Shown in pieces: positions 54,152-62,691 of a DNA stretch of 64,000 nucleotides. Source of the stretch: Hymenobacter terricola (GTDB taxonomy: Bacteria > Bacteroidota > Bacteroidia > Cytophagales > Hymenobacteraceae); NCBI RefSeq assembly GCF_017921975.2, contig NZ_JAGEMO020000015.1:124001-188000 (forward strand), read 5' to 3'. Both the position numbers and the translations under genes were made by a program. Below the pieces are notes generated by a model. It was not told the origin of the DNA. It saw only the letters and a list, made by a program, of their open reading frames with translations, and searched no databases. The first letter of the stretch is position 1, and every line of letters begins with the position of its first letter.

Positions 54152-55570
54152 ATGAACACCCTCACTCACTTCGCTTCTCCCCAACTCCCCCTCCTCCATC
54201 GCGGCAAAGTCCGCGACAGCCTCCGTGCGCCCAGCGGCGACCGCCTCATCATCGTGACGGACCGTTTGTCGGCCTTCGATTCGGTGTTGGAAACGGCCAT
54301 CCCGCACAAAGGCGCGGTGCTGAACGGTTTGGCCAATTTCTGGTTTGCCAAAACCGCGCACATCATCCCCAACCACGTCCTGAAACTGGTGGATGCCAAC
54401 GCCATGCTGGTGAAGGAAGCCGAGCCCATCAAGGTGGAAATGATTGTGCGCCATTACCTCACGGGCTCGATGTGGCGCGGCTACCAGGCCGGTCAGCGCG
54501 CGTTTTCAGGCGTGACCGTGCCCGACGGCCTGACCAAGCACCAGCCTTTCCCGGAGTTCATCGTGACGCCGACCACCAAAGAGGAGTCGGACCGCGAAAT
54601 CACCCCCGAAAACCTCGTGAGCGAGGGTTGGGTGACCAAGGAGCTGTACGACCAGATGAAGGAAAAGTCGCTGGCGCTGTTCAAAGTCGGCTCCGAGCTG
54701 CTGGCGGCCAAGGGCATTATCCTGGTGGATACCAAGTATGAGTTTGGCCTGCTGAACGGCGAGCTGATTCTCATTGACGAGATGCACACGCCCGATTCGT
54801 CGCGGTTCTGGAGCGCCGAGGACTACGCCCGCAACCCCGAAACGGCCGAGCAGATGGATAAGGAGTACGTCCGCCAGTGGCTCATCGCCAACAAGCAGGA
54901 CGGCAAATATCCCCGCGCCCTCACCCCCGAAGTGGCTCAGGAAGCCAGCCGCCGCTACCTCGACATCTACGAGCGCATCACTGGCGCGCCCCTGCCCACC
55001 GCCGAAACCGAAGGCACCGACGCCCCCGGCACCGGCCGCCACGATGCCCGCGCCCGCCTGCTGGCCAATCTGGTAGCCGCCGGCCTGCTGAAAGATGCCT
55101 GGGTGAACATCGTAATGGGCTCGCCCGCCGACAAGGAGCACTGCGAGAAAATCCGCCAGCAGTTCGAGGGCTACGGCATCTTCACCCAGCTGCGCGTGAC
55201 TTCGGCCCACAAAAACGGCGAAGCCATCGCTGGCATGGCCGAAATCTGGAACAACAGCATCGAGCCCGGCGTCATCATCGCCGTGGCCGGCCTGAGCAAC
55301 GGCCTCGGTGGTGCCCTGGCGGCCAACGTGAACGTGCCCGTCATCTCCTGCCCGCCCTACAAGGACTACGCCGAGCTGGCCATGAACCTGAATTCGTCAG
55401 TTATCATGCCCAGCGGCACGCCCAACCTCACCGTAGTTCGCCCCGACAACGCCGCCCAAGGCGCCCTTCGCGCCCTGAACCTGCCCCGCCTGCGCGAGCG
55501 CCTGAACAAGGACATCCTCGCCACCAAAGCCAAACTGAAGGCAGCCGACGAGGAGTTGCGGGTGCTGTAA
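54152..55570 (+). CDS. Fusion of SAICAR synthetase (PurC) and AIR carboxylase (PurE)
   Basis: A 472-aa bifunctional enzyme. Residues 1-about 295 are PurC (LLHRGKVRDSLRAPSGDRLI, GSMWRGYQAG, ILVDTKYEFGLLNGELILID with the ATP-binding residues). After a Pro/Thr linker (LPTAETEGTDAPGTGRH) residues about 315-465 are PurE-like: VNIVMGSPADKEHCEKIRQQ, then RVTSAHKNGEAI, GLSNGLGGALAANVNVPVI and PSGTPNLTV. The TSAHK form recalls the class II carboxylase of animal PAICS, which uses AIR and CO2 directly. No purK is seen in this window, consistent with that. It runs 20 bp after purQ. Confidence 0.92.
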   Translation: MNTLTHFASPQLPLLHRGKVRDSLRAPSGDRLIIVTDRLSAFDSVLETAIPHKGAVLNGLANFWFAKTAHIIPNHVLKLVDANAMLVKEAEPIKVEMIVRHYLTGSMWRGYQAGQRAFSGVTVPDGLTKHQPFPEFIVTPTTKEESDREITPENLVSEGWVTKELYDQMKEKSLALFKVGSELLAAKGIILVDTKYEFGLLNGELILIDEMHTPDSSRFWSAEDYARNPETAEQMDKEYVRQWLIANKQDGKYPRALTPEVAQEASRRYLDIYERITGAPLPTAETEGTDAPGTGRHDARARLLANLVAAGLLKDAWVNIVMGSPADKEHCEKIRQQFEGYGIFTQLRVTSAHKNGEAIAGMAEIWNNSIEPGVIIAVAGLSNGLGGALAANVNVPVISCPPYKDYAELAMNLNSSVIMPSGTPNLTVVRPDNAAQGALRALNLPRLRERLNKDILATKAKLKAADEELRVL

Positions 55571-55580
55571 TCCTGATGCC

Positions 55581-56117
55581 ATGCTTGTTCCGCATTCTAC
55601 CCGTCGTCTGATTCCTGCCGATGGCCCCGATTACCGCCGGCTGCGGCTGGAGGCCCTATCGGAGCATCCGGCTAGCTTTGGGTCGTCGGTTGAAGAAGAG
55701 CAAAACCGCCCGTCGCGTTTTGAAAAGCCTATCCAGAACCAGGACCCCGATGCTTTTGTGGTCGGTGCTTTCGTAGGAGAGGAGTTGGTGGGCATGTGCG
55801 GTTTCGTGCGCGAGCCGGCAACTAAAACCCGGCATCGGGGCTTAATTGTGTCAGTATATGTGCGCAGTAGCTGCACCAGGCAAGGCTTGGGCCGGCAGAT
55901 GCTGGCCTACACCATTGCGGAAGCCTTTGACCGGGTAGGGGTGAGGCAACTTGAATTGGGCGTAACGTCGGGCAACGCAGCTGCCAACCGTCTTTACGAG
56001 CAAGCTGGCTTCGTAGAATTTGGCCTTATGCCCAATTATTTGAAGCTGGATGGTCGGTACTACAACGAGCGCCTGATGGTGCTAAACCGCTTGGCTGGAA
56101 GCAAAAACAACTCATGA
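55581..56117 (+). CDS. GNAT-family N-acetyltransferase
   Basis: A 178-aa protein. VSVYVRSSCTRQGLGRQML is the acetyl-CoA pyrophosphate loop (RxxGxG/A) and LELGVTSGNAAANRLYEQAGF the motif B of Rim-type acetyltransferases. It overlaps purD by 4 bp (ATGA), so it belongs to the purine operon by position though its substrate is unknown. It may modify a small molecule, or simply ride along. Confidence 0.85.
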   Translation: MLVPHSTRRLIPADGPDYRRLRLEALSEHPASFGSSVEEEQNRPSRFEKPIQNQDPDAFVVGAFVGEELVGMCGFVREPATKTRHRGLIVSVYVRSSCTRQGLGRQMLAYTIAEAFDRVGVRQLELGVTSGNAAANRLYEQAGFVEFGLMPNYLKLDGRYYNERLMVLNRLAGSKNNS

Positions 56118-57406
56118 ACAATAGCCCCCAAACCCTTCTCCTCCTCGGCTCCGGCGCGCGCGAGCACGCCCTGGCCGAAAAGCTGACCCGCGACGGGGCC
56201 ACGGTGCTCGTGCTGCCCGGCAACGCCGGCATCCCCAACAGCCACCCCGAGGTGAACCCGCTGGATTTTGAGGCGGTGAAAGCCTTCGCCCAGGCCCACG
56301 ATTCCAGGCTGATTGTGGTGGGGCCGGAAGCGCCGTTGGCGGCCGGCATCACCGACTTTTTCGCCGGTTCCGATATCAAGGTTTTTGGTCCCACCCGCTC
56401 GGCGGCGCGGCTGGAAAGCTCGAAGGTGTGGAGCAAGGAGTTTATGCGCCGCCACGGCGTGGCCACGGCGCAGGCCTGGCCGTTTCGGAGCGACAGCATT
56501 GCTGCCGCTCGGGCCAAAGCGGCTGAGCTGGGCGGGCATGTGGTGGTGAAGTACGACGGGCTGGCTGCCGGCAAAGGCGTGTACGTGTGCTCGTCGCCGG
56601 AAGAAGCCGAAGCGGCTTTTGATGACCTGCAAACGAGCTACTCGGGCTGGTTTTCCTTCCTGCTGGAAGAGAAACTGACCGGCCCCGAAATCAGCATCAT
56701 CGGCCTTACCGATGGCCGCACCATCCGCCTGCTGGCCACTTCGCAGGACCACAAGCAGCTGCTGGCCGGCGACCTCGGCCCCAACACCGGCGGCATGGGT
56801 GCCTATTGCCCCGTGCCCTTCGCCGATGCCAACGTGCTGGCCACTCTGCGCCGCGACATCGTAGACCCCACTCTGCGCGGCCTGCAAAACGAGCAGTTCG
56901 AGTTCCGGGGCTTCCTCTACTTCGGCATTATGCTCACGCCCACCGGCCCCAAGCTGCTGGAATACAACGTGCGCCTTGGCGACCCCGAGGCGGAAGTATT
57001 GCTGCCCGCTTTGGACAGCAGCCTGCTCGATTTGATTGAGGCCACCCTGGATGGCACGCTGGCCAAACAGGGCGTGCGGCAGCGCCCCGGTGCTTTCGTG
57101 GGCGTGGTGCTGGCCTCGGGCGGCTACCCGGCGCCGAAATTCCCCACCGGCTTTCCCATCACCGGCCTCGATAACCTGCCAGCCGGCGTGCGTGCCTACC
57201 ACGGCGCCACCAAGCGCACCGAGGACGGCGAGCTGGTCACCAATGGCGGCCGGGTCCTCGTGCTCACCGCCCACGGCCACGACCTGGAAGAAGCTACGGC
57301 CCTCGCCTACGAAGCCTGCGCCCGCGTCACCTTCCAGGATGCCTACTTCCGCCCCGACATTGCCCAGCGTCCCGCGCCGGTGCTAACCGCCAGCGTTGTA
57401 AATTGA
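56114..57406 (+). CDS. purD: Phosphoribosylamine-glycine ligase
   Basis: A 430-aa ATP-grasp ligase making GAR in step two of purine synthesis. [16 protein letters not shown] is the N-terminal substrate loop; [16 protein letters not shown] the ATP-grasp Lys/Gly loop; [20 protein letters not shown], then GGMGAY the active-site segment; [20 protein letters not shown] and [12 protein letters not shown] the metal-binding Glu/Asn. It is translationally linked to the GNAT gene and 15 bp before purN. Confidence 0.97.
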   Translation: MNNSPQTLLLLGSGAREHALAEKLTRDGATVLVLPGNAGIPNSHPEVNPLDFEAVKAFAQAHDSRLIVVGPEAPLAAGITDFFAGSDIKVFGPTRSAARLESSKVWSKEFMRRHGVATAQAWPFRSDSIAAARAKAAELGGHVVVKYDGLAAGKGVYVCSSPEEAEAAFDDLQTSYSGWFSFLLEEKLTGPEISIIGLTDGRTIRLLATSQDHKQLLAGDLGPNTGGMGAYCPVPFADANVLATLRRDIVDPTLRGLQNEQFEFRGFLYFGIMLTPTGPKLLEYNVRLGDPEAEVLLPALDSSLLDLIEATLDGTLAKQGVRQRPGAFVGVVLASGGYPAPKFPTGFPITGLDNLPAGVRAYHGATKRTEDGELVTNGGRVLVLTAHGHDLEEATALAYEACARVTFQDAYFRPDIAQRPAPVLTASVVN

Positions 57407-57421
57407 AGCTTAAACTCAGCA

Positions 57422-58102
57422 ATGACTAACGCCAGCCCCCAGGAACAAATCCGTCAGGCTCCCCTCTCCTTGGGAGAGGGGCCGGGGGGGAAGCTACCCG
57501 TTGAAGCCGGCCGCAAAGCCCGCTTGGCCATCCTGCTCTCCGGCCGGGGCTCAAATATGCTGGCCTTGGTGAAGGCGACTCAAACCGGCATCCTGAAAGA
57601 CCTCGCCGAAGTGGCCGTGGTGTTCAGCAACCAGCCCGATGCGCCCGGCCTGGCCTTCGCCGCTGAGCAGGGCTGCCCCGTGGCCGCGCTGCCCAGCCAG
57701 GGCCGCAAGCGCGAGGCTTTTGATGCCGAAGCCGCCGCGCTGCTCCAGCAGTACCAGCCCGATTTCGTGGTGCTGGCGGGGTATATGCGCATTTTATCGC
57801 CGGCCTTCATTCAGCCGTTTGCAGGCCGCATCATCAACATTCACCCCGCCGACACCCACCAGCACCAGGGCCTGCACGCCTACGAGTGGGCCTTTGATAA
57901 TCATCTGCCCGAAACTAAAATCACCGTGCATCTGGTTGACGAAGGCCTCGATACCGGCCCCATTCTCGCCCAGCAAACCGTGGATTTGCGCGGGGCCGAT
58001 ACGCTGGCCGAAGTCGAGCGGCGCGGCCTCGCCGTGGAGCATGATTTATACGCCCGCACGCTGGCCGCTTTAATAACTACGCCCTCTAAAACGTCATGCT
58101 GA
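57422..58102 (+). CDS. purN: Phosphoribosylglycinamide formyltransferase with repeat-derived ends
   Basis: A 226-aa folate-dependent transferase for step three. The core begins at [14 protein letters not shown] (residue 33), with the ribosyl-binding SGRGSN, and [20 protein letters not shown] carries the catalytic His/Gly; [14 protein letters not shown] is the C-terminal loop. The first 30 residues are an extension encoded partly by a CCCCTCTCC/GGAGAGGGG hairpin (peptide [11 protein letters not shown]). The last 4 codons (KTSC) lie in the inverted repeat at 58090. Both ends thus seem remodelled by repeats. Confidence 0.92.
   Translation: MTNASPQEQIRQAPLSLGEGPGGKLPVEAGRKARLAILLSGRGSNMLALVKATQTGILKDLAEVAVVFSNQPDAPGLAFAAEQGCPVAALPSQGRKREAFDAEAAALLQQYQPDFVVLAGYMRILSPAFIQPFAGRIINIHPADTHQHQGLHAYEWAFDNHLPETKITVHLVDEGLDTGPILAQQTVDLRGADTLAEVERRGLAVEHDLYARTLAALITTPSKTSC
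57461..57481. repeat. Hairpin repeat inside the 5' part of purN
   Basis: CCCCTCTCC (57461-57469) and GGAGAGGGG (57473-57481) with TTG loop, followed by CCGGGGGGG. This wording is typical of REP-like repeats scattered in many genomes. It is read through as [10 protein letters not shown]. Confidence 0.75.
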
Positions 58103-58187
58103 GCTTGCCGAAGCATCTCTACCGCACAAGTAATCCATTGAATACAACGATGCGAGCGAGATGCTTCGGCAAGCTCAGCATGACGTT
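58090..58187. repeat. Inverted-repeat element, copy 2 (purN-purF)
   Basis: Perfect 30-bp arms: 58090-58119 (starting AACGTCATGCTGAGC) and 58158-58187, 38-bp centre. The purN stop codon (58100-58102) lies in the left arm. It is close to copy 1 in sequence (GTCATGCTGAGCTTGCCGAA shared). Confidence 0.9.
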
Positions 58188-58220
58188 CTTGAAATTAAAC
58201 GATTTTAACCACCCCATCCC

Positions 58221-59720
58221 ATGTGCGGAATAGTAGGTTTTCACGGTCCCGATAACGTCGTAGGCGACATGATAATTGGCCTCACCGCCCTCCAGCACCG
58301 GGGGCAGGACGCGGCCGGCATCGCCACGTTCGACGACTCCTTTCACCTGCACAAGGGCCAGGGCCTCGTCAACGACGTGTTCAAGCCCAAGCATGTGAAG
58401 AAGCTGAAGGGCAACATCGGCATCGGGCACGTGCGCTACACCACGCAGGGCGCCAACGATTCGGACCTCGCGCAGCCCTTCACCACCAGCTACCCGTTTG
58501 GGCTGGCCATGGTGCACAACGGCAACGTCATCAACTTCCGCGAGGTGGCCAAGCGCCTGCACGACCAGTACCACGTGCTGCCCAAAACCACCAACGACCT
58601 GGAGCTTATCATGTACACCTTCGCCTCGGAGCTGCGCGTGAAAGACCTGGACCACCTCTCGGTGGTGGATATTTTCGACGCCGTGGAAACCACCCAGGAG
58701 CTGGTGAAGGGCGCTTACGCCACCATCACCATGATTGCCGGGCACGGCCTGCTGGCCTTCAACGACCCGCTGGCCATCCGGCCGCTGGTGCTGGGCCGCC
58801 GCGAAACGCCGGCCGGCCCGGTCTACGCCTTCGTGTCGGAAAGCACTTGTTTTGATTACCTCGATTTTGAGTTTATCGAAAACGTCGGACCGGGGCAGGC
58901 GATTTTCATCGACAACAATTTCCAGGTTCACTACAAGAACAACTACGCGCCGCCGAAGAACTTCTGCGTGTTCGAGCAAATCTATTTCGCCCGCGAAGAC
59001 TCCGTGATTCACGGCCGGCTGGTGGCCCGCGAGCGGGTGCGCCTCGGCAAGCGCCTGGCCCGCAAGGTGGCCGACGCCGGCCTGAAGCCCGATATGGTGA
59101 TTGACGTGCCCTCCTCGGGCTACTTTGCCGCCTCCGGGCTGGCCGAGGCCATTGGGGTGCCCTACCGCCGGGCACTGGTGAAAAACAACCACATGGGCCG
59201 CTCGTTCATCGTGCCCACCCAGGCCGGGCGCGAGGACGTGGTGAAGAAGAAACTGAACCCCATCCGCGAGTTTGTGCAGGGCAAAAAGGTGGCCGTGGTG
59301 GACGACAGCATCGTGCGCGGCACCACGTCGCGCCGCATCGTGCGCCTGCTGCGCGAGGCCGGTGCCACCGAAGTCTACTTCATTTCCAGCGCGCCGCCCA
59401 TCGTGTCGCCCTGCATCTACGGCATCGACATGGCCATGAGCACCGAGCTGATTGCGGCCAACTACACGGAGGACGAAATCTGCCGCTACATCGAGGCCGA
59501 CAAGGTGATTTACCAGGATTTGTCGGACCTGGAGGAGCTGTTTTCGGAAGAAAAAGGCCATGGCGGCAGCTGTTTCGCCTGTTTCTCGGGCAAGTACCCC
59601 ACGGGCGACGTGACCCACTACCTGCGCCACGTGCAGGAGGAGCGCGCCAGCCATCGGCACGATAAAAAGGACAAGAAGAAATCGGTGAGCGCGAAAGCGC
59701 CGGAGCCGACGGAGCATTAA
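58221..59720 (+). CDS. purF: Amidophosphoribosyltransferase
   Basis: A 499-aa enzyme for the first committed step of purine synthesis. MCGIVGFHGPD has the N-terminal nucleophile Cys after Met removal, so no propeptide. LTALQHRGQDAAGIATF is the glutaminase loop, VVDDSIVRGTTSRRIVRLL the PRPP loop, and SSAPPIVSPCIYGIDM and GSCFACFSGKYP hold the Cys residues of the Fe-S form. It is 118 bp after purN, beyond the inverted repeat. The C-terminal tail is Lys-rich (HDKKDKKKSVSAKAP). Confidence 0.97.
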   Translation: MCGIVGFHGPDNVVGDMIIGLTALQHRGQDAAGIATFDDSFHLHKGQGLVNDVFKPKHVKKLKGNIGIGHVRYTTQGANDSDLAQPFTTSYPFGLAMVHNGNVINFREVAKRLHDQYHVLPKTTNDLELIMYTFASELRVKDLDHLSVVDIFDAVETTQELVKGAYATITMIAGHGLLAFNDPLAIRPLVLGRRETPAGPVYAFVSESTCFDYLDFEFIENVGPGQAIFIDNNFQVHYKNNYAPPKNFCVFEQIYFAREDSVIHGRLVARERVRLGKRLARKVADAGLKPDMVIDVPSSGYFAASGLAEAIGVPYRRALVKNNHMGRSFIVPTQAGREDVVKKKLNPIREFVQGKKVAVVDDSIVRGTTSRRIVRLLREAGATEVYFISSAPPIVSPCIYGIDMAMSTELIAANYTEDEICRYIEADKVIYQDLSDLEELFSEEKGHGGSCFACFSGKYPTGDVTHYLRHVQEERASHRHDKKDKKKSVSAKAPEPTEH

Positions 59721-59740
59721 TTGTAAGAACAATACCCAGC

Positions 59741-59849
59741 ACGTCATGCAGAGCGCAGCGAAGCATCTCGCGTGTAGTAGTAATCAAAGCCGTTTTTGCG
59801 ATTGAGTCACTATTGCATGCGAGATGCTTCGCTGCGCTCTGCATGACGT
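59741..59849. repeat. Inverted-repeat element, copy 3 (purF-purM)
   Basis: Perfect 31-bp arms: 59741-59771 (ACGTCATGCAGAGCGCAGCG onward) and 59819-59849, 47-bp centre. It differs from copy 2 at matched positions in both arms, so the changes are compensatory and pairing is kept. Confidence 0.9.
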
Positions 59850-59883
59850 TCTTTTTAGCCTGACATTCCCGATTTATTATCCC

Positions 59884-60981
59884 ATGTCCACTTCCCCCGA
59901 AAACCCCGCCGGCTACTCCATCGAAGAAGGCAACGCCGCTTCGCGCAACGCCTACAACTGGTCGAAAAAGACCTTTGCCAACCGCAGCGGCAAGCCGGGC
60001 GAGCCCGCCCAGGACCTCGACGGCGGCTTCTCCAACGAAATCCGCTTCGGCGGCGAGCGCCTCGGCATCAGCTCCGACGGCATCGGGACCAAGATTGAAG
60101 TGGCCGAGCGCCTGAACAAGTACGATACCCTCGGCTACGACCTCATCGCGATGACGGCCGACGACCTCATCGCCGCCGGTTTCGTGCCCACCAACCTCTC
60201 CAACATCATCGACGTGAACCACCTCGACTACGACGTGGTGGACCAGATGATGCGCGGCCTGCACGATGCCGCCAACTTCGCGCATGTGGCCATCACGGGC
60301 GGCGAAATCGCGGAGCTGGGCAACCGCATCGGCGGCTGGCCAGGCGCGAAAATGAACTTCAACTGGTGCTCCACGGCCATTGGGGTGCTGCACCCCAGCC
60401 TGGCCCAGCCCCTGAGCGGCAAAACGGCCCAGGCGGGCCACGTGGTGGTGGCCCTGCGCTCGCCCTCGTTCCGCTCCAACGGCTACTCGCTGGCCCGCAA
60501 AACCCTGCAAAAGGTGTTCGGCGACAACTGGCACGAGGCCCCCTACGACGGCACCGACGCCGACCAGCACGCCACCTGGGGCGAGGCCATGCTCGCGCCT
60601 TCGCTCATCTATTCGCCCGGCGTGGCGGCGCTGCTCGATGCCGGCCTGCCCCTGCACGCCGTGGCCCACATCACGGGCGGCGGCGTGGCCGATAACTTCT
60701 CGCGGGTGCTCAAAAACGGCCTCGGCGCGGTGCTGGACAGCCTGTTCGAGCCGCTGCCCGCCATGCAGCGCCTCTGCGAAATCGGCGACATCAGCGCCGA
60801 AACGGCCTACCTCTACTGGAACATGGGCACCGGCATGCTCTTGGTCACGGAAGAAGCTTCGGCCGCTGCCGTGGTGGCCTCGCTGCAAGCCAGCGGGTAT
60901 GATGCGCAAGTGGCCGGCCACCTCACGGCGGAGAGCGGCGTGACGCTGCATGTGGGCGCGGGGGTACTGCGCTACAAATAA
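59884..60981 (+). CDS. purM: Phosphoribosylformylglycinamidine cyclo-ligase (AIR synthetase)
   Basis: A 365-aa ATP-dependent cyclase for step five of purine synthesis. The start at 59884 (MSTSPENPAGYSIEEGNAAS) avoids the inverted repeat that lengthens the frame to 59824. ISSDGIGTKIEVAERLNKYD is the conserved ATP loop; MTADDLIAAGFVPTNLSNII; HVAITGGEIAELGNRIGG; HAVAHITGGGVADNFSRVL complete the family motifs. It closes the purine cluster with a terminator. Confidence 0.96.
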   Translation: MSTSPENPAGYSIEEGNAASRNAYNWSKKTFANRSGKPGEPAQDLDGGFSNEIRFGGERLGISSDGIGTKIEVAERLNKYDTLGYDLIAMTADDLIAAGFVPTNLSNIIDVNHLDYDVVDQMMRGLHDAANFAHVAITGGEIAELGNRIGGWPGAKMNFNWCSTAIGVLHPSLAQPLSGKTAQAGHVVVALRSPSFRSNGYSLARKTLQKVFGDNWHEAPYDGTDADQHATWGEAMLAPSLIYSPGVAALLDAGLPLHAVAHITGGGVADNFSRVLKNGLGAVLDSLFEPLPAMQRLCEIGDISAETAYLYWNMGTGMLLVTEEASAAAVVASLQASGYDAQVAGHLTAESGVTLHVGAGVLRYK

Positions 60982-60999
60982 GGTCAATCAACCAAATAG

Positions 61000-61036
61000 A
61001 AAGCCCTGTCGTCAATCAAGACGACAGGGCTTTTTT
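61000..61036 (+). terminator. Rho-independent terminator after purM
   Basis: AAAGCCCTGTCGTC (61000-61013) pairs with GACGACAGGGCTTT (61020-61033), 6-base loop, T-run to 61036. Confidence 0.92.
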
Positions 61037-61052
61037 GTGGTGGAGCCTAAAC

Positions 61053-61060
61053 TACTTTTG
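61053..61060 (+). promoter_or_regulatory. -7 promoter box TACTTTTG, possibly leaderless
   Basis: TAnnTTTG match with TTTG at 61034-61037, 15 bp upstream, in the T-run of the terminator. The ATG at 61066 lies only 5 bases after the box, so the transcript may start at or near the codon. Confidence 0.6.
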
Positions 61061-61065
61061 CCGCT

Positions 61066-61797
61066 ATGTCGCACGAGGAACACGATACCCAAGCCGAAAT
61101 CAACATCAAAAACGATGTTAAAAAACATGGCTGGACGGTCTGCCTATTTGAAGCAGATACCGCCACGCCCGCATTTGCTTACACCATTGGCCTCTGGAAA
61201 AATTTCAATCATCCCGAGCTAATTGCCTTTGGCCTACCGCTCGATACGATGCACGCGATTTTGAACGATGCCGGTGATATTATCAAAGCCGGTACCCCAT
61301 TGGAAACGACTGTCGATAACTTCGAGATTCTGGAGCTGCACCCGGTTCAGTTTCGGCAAGTTGATGCAGATAATGTCCCTGATTATTTCGGCTATGCCCA
61401 GTGGTTTTACAAATATGAATCCTTCCCCGCGCTGCAATTATTCTGGACGGATAAAGTCGGTAAGTTTCCCTGGGAGCCGGAGTTTGATAAACGTTATGAG
61501 TTTGACCAACCTCTACTTGACCGGAAACTTGACTTTAAGTTTTTTGAGCATCAAAATGCAGCCACATTTATAGCCGAAAAGGTATTAAGAGAAGGACGAC
61601 CGATTCTTTGGGTTTGGCACGATAGCGACGACAGTACTTGGTCGTTTGCAAATAAGTCAGGTGATAAAATGTTGATTGTGAGCTTGAGTGAGGCAGTGGA
61701 ACATGACCCGACTATCAACAACTTATTTAATTTGCCTACAGACTTTATAGCAACCCGAGGCTTTGTTGGAGACAAGTGGAAACGAGAACAACTTTGA
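61066..61797 (+). CDS. DUF4262-type protein with a second immunity-like domain
   Basis: A 243-aa protein. Residues 1-150 match DUF4262 (KHGWTVCLFEADTATPAFAY, TIGLWKNFNHPEL), a domain often found near toxins or in uncharacterised stress genes. The C-terminal part (EKVLREGRPILWVWHDSDDS, then NNLFNLPTDFIATRG) resembles small immunity-protein (DUF2185/Imm33-like) sequences; this second assignment is uncertain. The gene has clearly more A+T than its pur neighbours, suggesting recent transfer. No toxin partner is visible. Confidence 0.7.
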   Translation: MSHEEHDTQAEINIKNDVKKHGWTVCLFEADTATPAFAYTIGLWKNFNHPELIAFGLPLDTMHAILNDAGDIIKAGTPLETTVDNFEILELHPVQFRQVDADNVPDYFGYAQWFYKYESFPALQLFWTDKVGKFPWEPEFDKRYEFDQPLLDRKLDFKFFEHQNAATFIAEKVLREGRPILWVWHDSDDSTWSFANKSGDKMLIVSLSEAVEHDPTINNLFNLPTDFIATRGFVGDKWKREQL

Positions 61798-61817
61798 TTC
61801 TGTCAGTAGCATGCTTA

Positions 61818-62100
61818 AAGCAATACAAAATCCATCAAATATTGCCCAACGGATGCCCACAACGATACAAACCGCGCAGAAATGCGCCCAACACGTCGTT
61901 GCAACAATACGAACCGTTCCATAAAGTGGACAATGCTTGCATGCAACAATACAAACTGTGCAGAAATACAGACAACTGGTCGTTGCAACGATACTAGAGG
62001 TGCAGAAATGCGCACAACAACCAGTTGTAACGATACTAATTGCTCTGAAACGTAAACAATGCGGAGTTGCAACGATACACACCGCCCTACTTTGTATCGT
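61818..62100 (+). repeat. 42-bp degenerate tandem repeat
   Basis: Six full units with exactly 42 bp period (starts 61818, 61860, 61902, 61944, 61986, 62028) and a partial seventh (62070). Each opens with a word like CAACGATAC. Units 1, 3 and 4 share GCAGAAAT, and most end in TTG. In one frame units 0-3 read as 14-aa repeats (QQYKLCRNTDNWSL), but the frame is broken by a stop at 61995. GTTGCAAC palindromes span several junctions. The stretch ends with ACGATAC...GTATCGT (62072-62100). It is not a CRISPR array, since units are contiguous without spacers. Confidence 0.8.
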
Positions 62101-62113
62101 ACCTTGAGGGCTC

Positions 62114-62563
62114 ATGCCCTTCACCCGTACCCGCCCGCCCATGAGCGCCCCCGCCAAACGCACCATCGAACCCCTGCTCGACGGCCTGGCCGAGCGCATT
62201 GCCCGGCGCGATGTGCCGCCCGTGGTCGTCTACACCGACCCCAACGACCCCCAGCAGTTCCACCAGCGCCTGATGGCGGCGCTGGAGCCGCTGGTGCCCC
62301 ACAGCAACGGGCGCGGCAACGACACCCAGGCCCGGATGCTCGCCCTCTTCCTGCACCACGAAACCCGCACCGGCTACGAAATGGCCGCCGCCGCCGGCAT
62401 CGAGCGCGTGGCGGGCAGCCGCGCCCACACCGCCCTCGTCAACGCCGGCCTGCTGGCCTGGACGCGCATCGGCCCGCGCCGGGTGTTCCGCCTCAGCCGC
62501 TGGGGCGAGGACTGGCTGCTGGCCGTGGGCCGCTGCGAGGTGCCGCCGGCGCGGCCGGTGTAG
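62114..62563 (+). CDS. Hypothetical small protein, possible winged-helix C-terminus
   Basis: A 149-aa protein with no signal. A basic, Pro-rich N-terminus (MPFTRTRPPMSAPAKRTIEP) leads to mixed helices (TQARMLALFLHHETRTGYEM, then AAAAGIERVAGSR) and a C-terminal stretch NAGLLAWTRIGPRRVFRLSR that looks like the wing of a helix-turn-helix fold. Another start at 62141 is possible. It is followed by a long palindrome and is convergent with the NAPRT gene. No family recognised. Confidence 0.55.
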   Translation: MPFTRTRPPMSAPAKRTIEPLLDGLAERIARRDVPPVVVYTDPNDPQQFHQRLMAALEPLVPHSNGRGNDTQARMLALFLHHETRTGYEMAAAAGIERVAGSRAHTALVNAGLLAWTRIGPRRVFRLSRWGEDWLLAVGRCEVPPARPV

Positions 62564-62576
62564 CCCCTAACATTCA

Positions 62577-62682
62577 TTTCACGCAGTGTCCCGCAGTGTT
62601 AAAATCGCAGTGTTCCGCAGTGCTGTTCTGAAACGACACTGCGGAACACTGCGATTTTAACACTGCGGGACACTGCGTGAAA
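62577..62682. repeat. 46-bp-arm perfect palindrome between convergent genes
   Basis: Arms 62577-62622 and 62637-62682 match perfectly, with a 14-base loop. Inside each arm GCAGTG(T) recurs four times. It lacks a T-run yet sits exactly between two convergent genes. It may block transcription from both sides, or be a mobile repeat. Confidence 0.92.
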
Positions 62683-62691
62683 GCTAATTCC

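Noticed and set aside
61818..62100. CRISPR array
   Set aside because: The units are contiguous and degenerate; there are no unique spacers of similar length and no cas genes.
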